From: Pseudoscleropodium purum
Lineage: Eukaryota; Streptophyta; Bryopsida; Hypnales; Brachytheciaceae
Assembly: GCA_963969395.1 (NCBI GenBank)
Contig: OZ017804.1
Coordinates: 16,802,001 to 16,866,000 of the forward strand
Direction of reading: 5' to 3'
Length of the DNA: 64,000 bases
Positions within the stretch are counted from its first letter, which is position 1, and each line of letters begins with the position of its first letter. Under the pieces are notes generated by a model that was given only the letters and a program-made list of their open reading frames with translations, had not been told where the DNA came from and did no database searches. Made by a program: the position numbers and the translations under genes. This document shows, piece by piece, positions 28,491 through 38,505 of this stretch.

Positions 28491-30450
28491 TTGTAAAGGC
28501 CAGGGACATATGTTACCCAATTGCCCATCATCTCCAAATTTAGGCCCAAAATGTAAATTTTGCAATGGGAAGCATGACATTGAATCTTGTCGTAAATTGC
28601 AACAAAGTCTTATAGATGATGCTAATCAACATAGCAAAATTGGTCAAGTATATGTGGTAGATAACAATGCCAATAATTTTGGGAACTTTAATAGTAATTC
28701 TAATAGATTTGTGCGACAATCAAATTATAGGGGAAATAATTTCAAACCTAATTATGTACCACAGGGAAATTCAAATCCTAATTTTAATATGAGAAATTTT
28801 AATAATGGGGGATACAATGGGAATGGGAATCGATACATACCTCAAAATCCTATGAATCAAAGTAGAGGATGGAATCAAATGCAATTGGTAAATTCTAATC
28901 CGGGGAATTCTGATGATGGGAACAATAATTCAAATTGGCAAGATATTTCTAATGTGATGTGTTTTAATTGTAGACAGCTGGGACATTTTGCTAGAAATTG
29001 TCCAAATGCTAGGGCAAGTGTTCCTTATGCACCCTTGTGTGGCAATTGTCAACAAGTTGGTCATATAGCAGATGAATGTAATGGACCAAAGAGGGAAAAT
29101 CCTAGAAATCATGATGGATTAGTAAAGAATACTAACTCGGGCACAAAAATTGTGCTCTTAACAAATGATCCTAACGATAAAGTAGTACATCATGTTTCTG
29201 TAAGTCAAGGAGGGGAAGAATTTAAGTCTGTGAATCCTATTGAAGTTGTACATAATCATCCTAGTGAGGAATTTAAAAATATAAGTCAAGTAACCACAAG
29301 GGCCAAAGCTGCCAAACAAATTCCAATTGGTAGCCAACCCATTATTCATGCTGATGATACAATATCAGTGGGAGTTGATAAGTCCAATCAGAATGTATTG
29401 CCATCAGTACCGGTGGTGACACCATTGATTCAATCAGGGTCTACGATTGTACCAATTGGTAATATGTCTGTACCAATAGGAGTAGCTGGAACCAATGGGA
29501 ATAATCAATCATTACTAAATTCTATACCACCTGTAGAATTTGAAAGAGATCATTTTAGAAATTTGAATCCTGTAGTCAATCGGGAGTTTCAAGAATATAG
29601 TCTTGCACCTGAAATTAGTAATCATCGTTTTCAAAAAAATTCACAATTGAATAATAAGAATTTAAATGCACAAAATCCAATTGGTGATGGATTGGATTTA
29701 ATACCAGATCATTCCAATTGGAGAAAACAATTTGTACCGATTGGAGAGCAATCTTTACTAGCTAAACCCAATCGGCAATTTAAAATTAAAAAATCCAAAC
29801 CAATCGGTATAATGCATGGAGTACCTACTTATGATATTTTAGAAGATCTAGGAAAATTAAAAGCAGATATAACAATTAAACAATTATTGGGAGTAGCCCC
29901 ACATTGTAGGACTACTTTACAATCTAATTTAATATGGAAAAGAGTGAGGAATATGGTGAACGAAGTTGCTATTAGCCCTGACCTAGGAGCACCCATGATC
30001 AATGTAACAATTGATGGTGTATTAATAAGTGGGGTGCAAATCGATGGGGGATCAAGTGTAAATCTAATGAATTGGGAAACCATGGTGAGTCTAGATTTAA
30101 ATGGCTTACAAGACACTAAATTGGTATTGCAAATGGCCGATCAAAGCTGGGTAATTCCAAAAGGTGTTCTTGCTAAAATAAAAACAATTATATTTGGTAT
30201 TAATTATTTTATAGATTATATTGTATTTCAACAATTGACACCGAATACCTCTTATCCAATTTTATTGGGTCGGCCTTGGTTATACCAAGAAAAGGTTAAA
30301 GACGATTGGGGTAGGGGATTATTAACAATTGGTTCTAGATCATCTAAAGTTAAATTACAAATGTATTCAAAAAAATATTATGGGGAGACTCAATGGGAGT
30401 CACTTGAACATACAAGTGATTTTGAATATGATTCTGATCTTGAGAAATGA
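28435..30450 (+). pseudogene. Gag (C-terminal) and aspartic protease frame of the gypsy element
   Basis: An open frame of 671 codons lacking the N-terminal capsid part. Four zinc-knuckle-type motifs lie near the start: CTNCKGQGHMLPNC, CKFCNGKHDIESC, CFNCRQLGHFARNC and CGNCQQVGHIADEC. A long Asn/Ile/Pro/Gly-rich linker follows in which PIG tripeptides recur because of embedded CCRATYGG palindromes. A retropepsin-like domain is near residues 520-640 (GVQIDGGSSVNLMN, then ILLGRPWLY). The active site reads DGG instead of the usual DTG/DSG, which may impair activity. The frame overlaps the pol frame, which opens in another register at about 30329. Confidence 0.82.
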
Positions 30451-33400
30451 GAATGAAGTTATTGCCAATCGGGTTCATTTACATGAATCCTTAAAATTAA
30501 ATAAATTACCAATTGGCAAACCTTTTAAAGAAATAGGGCCTGGGGAATATATCGTGCCCTGTAAAGAGGATTAAGACTCCGATAGGGTAATTGGGTCTTG
30601 GTTAATGGATAGAACTGTCTATGGAGTTACTGATATCCAATTGGAATTAGAACCTTCTTGGGAAATAGAAGACCTATGGGATTATTCCTCAGACCATACC
30701 CCAGTTGAAAAACATGTACTTAAAAATTTATGTCAAGATTTAAATATTGGTAGTGAAAGTGATCCAAAAATAATTCAAATTAGACAAGATTTAAATTTGG
30801 AAGAACTTAATCAATGGCTTCAGGGTTGACGAATCTCTATGTCCACCCGAAAAAAGCGTCTGTGACCCGAACGTCTGGACGCACGGATGCTTGCGGACGC
30901 AGCATCCCTCCCGCCGTCGGAAAGCGGACGGGCGGGGCGGGGCGGACGCCCAAATCGTGCGGACCACATTAGTCCGCGTGTCGATCGGACGGCCGTAATC
31001 GGGCGGACAGGCAGACGGGGGACAAGCGGACACTGCATCCGCCGGGACCGTGAATGTCAGCGAACGCTGCGGACACAGCGTTCGCGTCCGGACGTCGTGT
31101 CAACCGTGAATGGCTTGAATTTTTTAAATCCTATTTAAGTACATTTGTGTTTTCCCATAAGGATTTAAAAGGTGTTCCACCGGAGGTGTGCGAGCACCAT
31201 ATTACCTTAGAAGAAAATGTTAAACTAGTGCACCAAAGACAACATAGACTTAATTCAAAATATTCTCTATTAGTTAAGGAAGAGATCGATAAACTTTTAG
31301 CTATTGGATTTATTTATCCCGTCCCATTTAATGAATGGGTTAGCCCAATCGTAGTGGTACCCAAAAAGAATGGTTAAATCGGCATATGCCAAGACTATAG
31401 GAAGTTGAACGCGGCCACTAAAAAGGATTACTTCCCGTTGCCTTTTACCGATAGTGTTTTAGATGCTATTGCGGGGCATGAGATGTACTCATTTTTAGAC
31501 GGGTTTTCGGGTTATAATCAGGTTACCATCGCCTTAAAAGATCAATTGTTAACCACATTCACAACCGATTGGGGTACTTATGCCCATCGGCGAATGCCAT
31601 TTGGGGTGTGCAATGGGCCAGCCACTTTCCAAAGAATTGTCACGGTGGCTTTTCATGAATTTCTCCAGAAGTTTATGGAAATCTTTTTGGACGATTTCTG
31701 TGTGTTTGGAACTAAAAATGATCATCTAACACATTTGGCACTTTGTTTTCAACAATGTAATAAATATGGCATTTCTTTAAATGCAGCTAAATGCCAATTT
31801 GCGGTCCCTTATGGTAAACTATTAGGTCACATAGTAAGTAAAGAGGGAATTAGAACTGATCCGGATAAAATTGATTTAATTGTTAATACTCCTCAACCTA
31901 AGACAATAACGGATGTGAGAAGTTTTGTAAGTCTTGGGAGTTATTATAGAAGAGTGGTAAAAGACTTTGCAACTCATGCTGCTCCATTAACCAATTTATT
32001 AAGGAAATTGGAGAAGGGAGTAAGTCCCAAGTGGACATCAGAATGCACTAAAGCCTTTATCACTTTAAAAGAATGATTGAGTACCGTTCCAGTGCTCATT
32101 CCACCTAATTGGGATGAACCATTTCATGTATATGTGGATGCTTCCAATATAGCTTTGGGATGTGTCCTAAGTCAAAAGGATGCTAAAAATATGGATCACC
32201 CAATTTATTTTGCGAGTAGACAATTGATAGCGGCCGAAAAAAATTACACCACTACTGAACATGAGGCATTGGGTATGATATTTGCTGTTAAGAAATTTTG
32301 TCATTACCTATTGGGTTATCCTTTCACATTTTATGTGGACCACGACGCTTTAAAATACCTAATTAATAAACCTGATTTAAGTGGCCAATTGACAAGATGG
32401 GTATTACTGTTGCAAGAGTTTACTTTTTCAATTGTAGTTCGGCCTGGCAAGACCTATGCCAATGCTGATCATTTATCCCGATTGAAACCAACTGCTTTAT
32501 CCAACACTGTACCAATAGATGATGAATTACCCGATGGACAGTTGTTTGTGGTGGAGGCTATCCAATCGGAATATAAGGATGTGTTAGATTATTTAAGAAC
32601 CAATAGGGTCCCAAGTCATTTAATTGATAAACAAATTAAGCATTTGTTGCATAAGTGTGCCCCATATACTTTAATCTATGAAACTTTATATAAAAAGGGA
32701 ACCGATGGGATATTACGACGTTGTGTATTTACAAATGAAATTTCATTTGTCTTAGAAGGATGTCATTCTGATGGGTGCGAAGGTCATTTTGCGGGTGATA
32801 GCACAGCCCGTAAGGTTTTAATGGCCGGTTATTGGTGGCCAACCCTTTTTAAGGACACCCATCGTTTTGCCCAAACTTGTGACCCATGTCAGAGGGTGGG
32901 TTGTCCTACACCATCTAAAACTATGCCGTTACAACCCCTATTGGCATTAGCTCCATTTGAAAAATGGGGAATCAATTTTGTTGGTCCAATTGCCCCACCA
33001 TCTAAATGTGGTCGGAAAAGGTATATTCTCGTTGCCACGGACTATGCCACCAAGTGGGCAAAGGCTGTGGTGACTAGAAATAATGACGCTCAAAAGTAGC
33101 TAAATTTCTATATGAGAATATTCTTTCCCGATTTGGATGTCCAATTGAGTTGATAAGTGATAGGAATACTCATTTTTTGAATGAAACAATCGCTAATTTA
33201 ACCCAAAAATTTCTAATTAAACATAGGAAGACAAGCCCCTATCATCCTTGAGCCAATGGGCAGACAAAAAAAACCAATGGGTTATTATGTAATGTAATTA
33301 CTAAGACAATTGCTGGTTCTGGGACCGATTGGGATGAGAAGTTATGGGGAGCTTTGTGGGCTTATCGCACAGCATATAAAGTCACCACAAAATACACACC

Positions 33401-33857
33401 ATTCCAATTGGTTTATGGACAGGAGGCTATCCTTCTAATAGAATTTGAAATTCCTTCCTTAAGAATAGCAATTGCTAATAGGTTAGGTGATACTCTTAGT
33501 TTAGAAACTCGTCTCCACCAATTGGAACGTTTAGATGAACAACAGAGAGAGGCTATCTATAACACATATGTAGCTCAACAAAAGTGTAAATCTTTTTATG
33601 ATAGCAAATTGCAAACCAAACAATTTAAAGAGGGAGATCTAGTCCTTTTATATGATAGCCGGTTTATTAAATTTCTGGGCAAATTCCAAACTAGATGGTT
33701 AGGCCCTTATACAATAGTAAATATGAATCCTAATGGATCCGCTCAACTGCAAGATTTTGAAGGCAAATTCCTTCCTACACGTATTAATGGCTATCAGTTG
33801 AGATTGTATCACAATTCAGCCGAGGTCGGCTTCAATGATGCAGAGGGGGAGGATTAA
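30329..33857 (+). pseudogene. Pol frame of the gypsy element: RT, RNase H, integrase (broken)
   Basis: Reverse transcriptase motifs (WVSPIVVVPKKNG, QDYRKLNAATKKDYFPLPF, FGVCNGPATFQR, IFLDDFCVFG, LGHIVSKEGI) lie at 31250-31990. RNase H (VYVDASNIALGCVLSQ, TTTEHEALGMIFAVKKF, ADHLSRL) is at 32120-32480. Integrase has an HHCC-type region (HSDGCEGHF, CDPCQRVG), a DDE core beginning FEKWGINFVGPI, and a C-terminal tail to 33857. Breaks: stops at 30572, 31375, 32074 and 33097, a frame change between 33100 and 33354 with further stops there, and a 288-bp MITE at 30821-31108. Most stops could be C-to-T or G-to-A changes. It cannot encode a working polyprotein. Confidence 0.88.
30821..31108. mobile_element. 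hAT-like non-autonomous element (288-bp GC-rich MITE)
   Basis: Flanked by a perfect 8-bp target duplication AATGGCTT (30813-30820 and 31109-31116). Ends are inverted: CAGGGTTGACGA at the left and the reverse complement of the right end CACGGTTGACACGA. The CA-G start and 8-bp duplication fit the hAT superfamily. The insert is strongly GC-rich in an AT-rich host element. It contains at least seven CGGAC motifs, candidate subterminal transposase sites, and a 9-bp inverted repeat (GCGAACGCT / AGCGTTCGC) near 31060-31085. Removing the 288 bp plus one 8-bp copy (296 nt) puts the upstream and downstream pol frames in register. It has no coding capacity of its own. Confidence 0.9.
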
Positions 33858-34761
33858 TTAATTTTGATAGGTGGTAGAGAGGAGAGATAAATATAAATAA
33901 TAATAATGAAACATGATAAATTAAGTAATAAATAATTGGAATTAAGTTTAAATGATAAAATAAAATAAAATAAAAAAACATTATTAAGAAGTTATTTATA
34001 AGGAAATAGAATTATTCTTGTAAGAGTTATTTATTACAATAGGACAATAAAAGTGTGAAGAATTTTAATTATTAAAAAGGGAGTGTTAATAAATAGGTAG
34101 TTGATAGGATAAGATGTGACAATAGGATAAAAATAATTTTTTTTTAAAAGGAAAAGAAATATAATATTAATAATATAGAGTAGTAATAATTTTGAGTGTT
34201 TCAATTAATGTAGAATAGGGTCAAGTAAAGAAAAATTCAATTAAAATTCAATTAAAATTCAATTGGAAGCATTTTGGAATGTGGGTTAGTGTAGAAATTT
34301 AAGAAATGGTGTTTTTCATTTGATTTATATAAAATTAAAACAAACATAGTATTAAATTGGATACCAATAGAAATTTAATAAATAAATAAATAAAAATTGA
34401 ATTTTTTTTTTAAGAATGAAAAATTGGCAAACGGTTTTCCTATACAAATTCAAAACGCAAAAATATACCAATTGGAGTAATGATCAAAATGTGGGATTGA
34501 GGGGAGTTATGACGACCGATTGGTATGTGCACCGTCAAGGCATTTGACAACCGATTGGTAAAGTGGTGGAGAAGGCGGCGGAAAAAACAAGCAAATCACC
34601 TTCACCAATTGGGAAGTGGATTGCAGAAGTTCAAGTTTTATGCAATTGGTTGTTTTAGCGGGAGACATTGTAAGAACCAATTGTTGTTCTGTGTGCGTGC
34701 ATTGCGTACCGATTGGTGAAGCAGGAGCAAATTGGAGCGCAAGTTTGAACAAGATTTTCCA
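33858..34761. other. AT-rich spacer between integrase and the extra frame
   Basis: About 900 bp of very AT-rich DNA (runs such as AAATAAATAAATAAA) with no open frame of note. CCRATYGG palindromes reappear from about 34470 onward. It could hold a second promoter for the downstream frame, but no motif supports this specifically. Confidence 0.5.
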
Positions 34762-37732
34762 ATGGCAATCGGGGAGGATTTTGATGACGATTTGGTGTTC
34801 GTGAAGGAGATTCCAGCAGCGGGAGGACAAACGCTTGAAGAGTATTTCTGATTGATCAAGAAGCCGAAGATTGAGGAGGGGGCCTTTGGATTCGCAATAC
34901 CAGGAGAAGCCAATGTGGTGGACGCAATGTCAATCCGATCGGTTGCTTGGCCACCTTTGGAGGATAATTTGACATTTTATCGAAAACCAGAGGTGGTGAA
35001 GAATGTGCAGAAAGCGGGGTTCTTAAATTTTCTTTCAACAAGTTTGGTCCAATGGGTGGTGCAGGATTCAGATGTCGCAGAATTTGTAGAGAAATATCAA
35101 TTGGTGACGCGAGTTGGGATTGTGAAGGGAAAGAAATTGGAATTGACGGCTGAGGTGGTGAGTCGAGCATTAAATTTACCCAATAGTGGTGTTTCTTGGT
35201 CAAGTCTACAGGAGGAGATGTATCCGATCGGTGGGTGTTTCTTAACACCAGTTTGATTGTTACAATCGGAGGTAGGAGAGGGGACTTCAAACATTAGGGT
35301 TTCAAAGGCCCAATTGATGTCAGAATATAGACCAATGGTGGAATTTGTGCAAGAATGGCTATATTTGGAGGTGGATACCGATCAGGTGGATTTAGGGATT
35401 GTGGTGGCCTCTGTGGCTTTGTTTCAGTATGGAGTAACAATCAATTGGGCAAAGTTGATGATGCGAAGACTTCATCAATCGGTGGAGAAGGTCAAGATAA
35501 ATCCGATTGATTCTAAGAAGACCTTTTGTGCACGATATTACCTTACCAAGATCTTCAATGCACTTGATTCGATTGTGGCGGTGGTAAAGATTGAACATGA
35601 TGAGGGTAAGCAATTGGCTAGTGGAGGATTGGAGACGCCTGGTTTGCAAGTGCTAGAATTTTATCAAAAATTGGCAAAGGATGCGGCCCAATTAGCGAAG
35701 TTATCAGCTCATCCAACTATCTTTGAGGACTATGATCAGCTTCAGCGGCAATATACAGCGTTGGAGACTCAACACCAATTGTTACAGGTACAAGTAGTAC
35801 GATTGAAGGGTAGTGAAAGTAGAGAATTGCATCAACACTTGGCCTATACAAAGTGCCAATTGGAGGATTCAACGAAGGAGGTGGCACAATTGAAGGAAGT
35901 TTCCACCAACCTTACCAATAAGCTTGTTCAAGTACGATTGGAGGTTGTGAAACAACGACATCAAATTGAGGAGCTTACCAATCAATTGCAAGCTTTGTAG
36001 CTAGAGCATGACCAATTGACTCAGCAGCTAACCGATCGGAAAGGGAAGACGATTGTGGAGGAGCAGCCAGGGGAGCAAATGAAGCGCAGAAGTGGCATCA
36101 TTGATGTAGAAGACTTATTGGCGCTATCTTATCATGTGTCACCTGCTCACAATTTAGAGCGAGTTTACACCTACAATCGGCAGGTATTCTTTATCATCGC
36201 AGAACTTTCCTTGCATCAGACCCTATCAGCAGAGGATTTCCAGACGGTGTGGGAATTGGTAGAGAACTTTCAACAAGAAGACCTATTGGTAGAGATCCTT
36301 GTGCAAGGAGATTTGCAATTGGAAGACTATATTGCAGCATTTTGGCTAATGGGCGATTTGGGAGTTCAGTTGCTACGGTATTATCGCCAATTGGAAGAGG
36401 TTCAGGCAGAGTGACACCGATTGGAAGTGCAGTGTGTAGAGGAGGTTCGGACGCCGAGATGTGAAGAATGGGGACGGGCCGTTGCGGTGTAGTTGGCGAC
36501 CAATTGGGATAAATGCCCACTCGAGGATTGGAGGTCATTATTACAGAAGTTCTTGGACGAGTACCAATCGAAGGGGTGGCTGATACAGATGGTTAAAGAT
36601 AATCAAGCTCGATCGGTGAGAACTCAATTTTCAGACATGCATCCAAGTGAATACTTTTATACCTATCGGGATACCAAGATTAGATTGGAGCAGTTGGTGA
36701 AAGCACAAACATTTTCTCAATTGCTACCTTTTGAGATTGAGACATTGGCAGTTTTTAAGAACAAATACAATTGGCAAGTTTCACCTGAGGCAATTGTGGG
36801 GATGCTATTACATTTGGATACTTGGAGTTTTGGAACAATTGGCAGTGGAACAGATGCTCAATTCCTTGGGAAATGGGAGAATTAATTCTCTACTTTAGGA
36901 GACTGATCGGATGTTTTATTGTGGCAAACTCTATTGTAGATCGGCAAAGATTATAATCATGAGCAAGCGGCGCTGAATAAGCCAATTGAGGCTTTGATTC
37001 AAGGGGAGTCTAATCTCCGATTGGACATTGGAGTAGTGCCAGAAAAAATGCAAGAGAATCCCGATTGGTGTCCAGTTTCTCGTCGTTATAAATGGCGTAT
37101 TGATGCTCAATTGGATACTATTTGGTACAATTGGCCGGTAATAGCAGGGTCATGGGTGGATTAGCAGGAGTGTGTAGCTTCGTATTTGGCATTTTGGCAG
37201 GAGCATCGTACCCATCGGGATCCGGTGTGTTTCCGGGCAGCCATTTTCTACAAAGCTTTGGCGGAGTGGTGCTAATTTTTCAAGATTATCATTGATCCCT
37301 GATTGGGTGCGAGGATGTTGCAAGATAGAGAGCTGTATGTTGTATGCACGATTGAATTACAATTGTTGCAGGAAGATGCGCCTATTGGAGTTAATGTTTA
37401 TGATGCAGTTCTTACAGGGAGCTCATTATAACTTTATTGGAGATAAGGGTGCCAATCGGAAGCCACCGATGGAGTCTTTTCAAAATCGGAATAGGGACAG
37501 ATCACTCAAGCAAGAGAGAGCCAATTGGAGAGTATTATTAGTCGAATGTGGTCAAGCCAATCAAGAAGAGTTTTGGAGGGGAGCGCCAAGACCAACGTAT
37601 CAGATGCCGTTACAGTGGACCCCAGGGTGTACTTACCAATTGATTCCTTACAGTGTGAATTCAAGGAGCGGGAGACCAACAGAGAAGACCGCATCTACAT
37701 CTACAGGAGCCAAGGCTATTGTTAAGAAGTGA
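34762..37732 (+). pseudogene. Extra long frame downstream of pol, coiled-coil protein, function unknown
   Basis: One reading frame starting at the ATG at 34762 (MAIGEDFDDDLVFVKEIP) stays readable to about 36885 (about 700 codons). It is interrupted by single stops near 34849, 35254, 35998, 36412 and 36490. A further piece in another frame (37292-37732) may be its shifted continuation. The N-terminal third is globular-looking (SVAWPPLEDNLTFYRKPEVV). Residues around 35650-36000 form a long Gln/Leu-rich coiled coil (LQRQYTALETQHQLLQVQVV; IEELTNQLQAL). A Trp-rich part (NWDKCPLEDWRSLLQKFLDE) follows. I do not recognise the family. Position after integrase matches the additional frames of Athila/Tat-type elements, but no envelope-like signal or membrane segment was identified. 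Confidence 0.6.
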
Positions 37733-37773
37733 TTTTGTGTTTGTGGAGACGCAAATAAATAAGAAGGGGGCCA

Positions 37774-38505
37774 TGTAGTCTGATTCTGAATCTTATTTTA
37801 GGCCAATTGGGGCTTTTGAGGTGTTAATTAGTAGTTTTATCAATTGGTAGTGTATCTTAGCGGCTTACTAATAGTAGTTATCAATTGGGATAGGGTTTGG
37901 CTGGTATGAGATCTTGAAGGCTGTGAACGATCAGTAGTTACGTTGCTAGGTGGTATTTTAGGCTGGAAACGATTGGTGTTAGTTCAGTTGTCTTTGAGAG
38001 AAACATGCACTCCTTCCAATCGCCAGAAGTAAAAACTATTGTGTGTAATTTTTGTGTTTGTACAATGATAAGTTTGCTGATTGTGTGTATAAGTGCGATT
38101 GTGTTTGAGATGTGTGTAGTTGTGTGATGTGGAGAATATGTGTGTAATAAATGTGTTTAATTGGAAGTGTTGAGAATTTGTAGTAGTGTGTGTGTTGTAT
38201 GTGGAGACAATTGTGAAATTGTGAATGAACTGTGGAGAGAATCAATTGTGGAAGTATGTGAAGAAACTTGTAATGGTCAATTGTGATAATTGAATTGTTG
38301 AGTGAATTTAAACATTGAATTTGTGAAGAAGTTATCGAGTCGAATATGAAGACAGAGTCAATTGGGAGAAAATGAAATATTATAATCGATTGGGAAATTT
38401 GTATTGAATAGTCTATGAAAATTGATTTGAAAGTGTCACATCTGTTATCAATTGGGAGATTGGAATACTGTATATTCAATCGGGAATCTCTGAATAATAA
38501 TTGCA
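37774..38505 (+). repeat. Candidate 3' LTR, preceded by polypurine tract
   Basis: A purine run AAGAAGGGGG (37761-37770) is followed by CCA and then TGTAGTCTGATTC, the expected layout of a polypurine tract next to an LTR starting TG. A terminal CA is available near 38504 but the end is not proven because no second LTR copy exists in the window. The segment is AT-rich, contains CCRATYGG-like motifs and has no long open frame on the plus strand. Confidence 0.4.

Larger units (their letters stand above)
28382..38505 (+). mobile_element. Decayed 5'-truncated Ty3/gypsy LTR retrotransposon (OTA/Athila-like)
   Basis: Order along the plus strand: gag zinc knuckles, aspartic protease, reverse transcriptase, RNase H, integrase, AT-rich spacer, extra long frame, candidate polypurine tract and candidate 3' LTR. 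No 5' LTR, primer-binding site or N-terminal gag is visible; the left end abuts the inverted-repeat flank. The absence of a chromodomain, the FLDD form of the RT active site, the integrase end (RINGYQLRLYH) and the additional frame downstream of pol suggest the non-chromovirus OTA (Athila/Tat) branch; this is inference. Several in-frame stops, one frameshift and a MITE insertion show it is dead. The 3' boundary is an estimate. Confidence 0.8.

Noticed and set aside
30887..31138. Arg/Gly-rich open frames on both strands
   Set aside because: They are a by-product of the GC-rich 288-bp hAT-like insert, which is non-coding.
36194..36538. Minus-strand frame full of PIG tripeptides, resembling a repeat protein
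   Set aside because: The pattern comes from the CCRATYGG palindromes read in antisense through the retroelement's extra frame.
37774..38505. Full LTR pair for the gypsy element
   Set aside because: No matching copy was found at the 5' side, so only a single candidate 3' LTR is reported, with low confidence.
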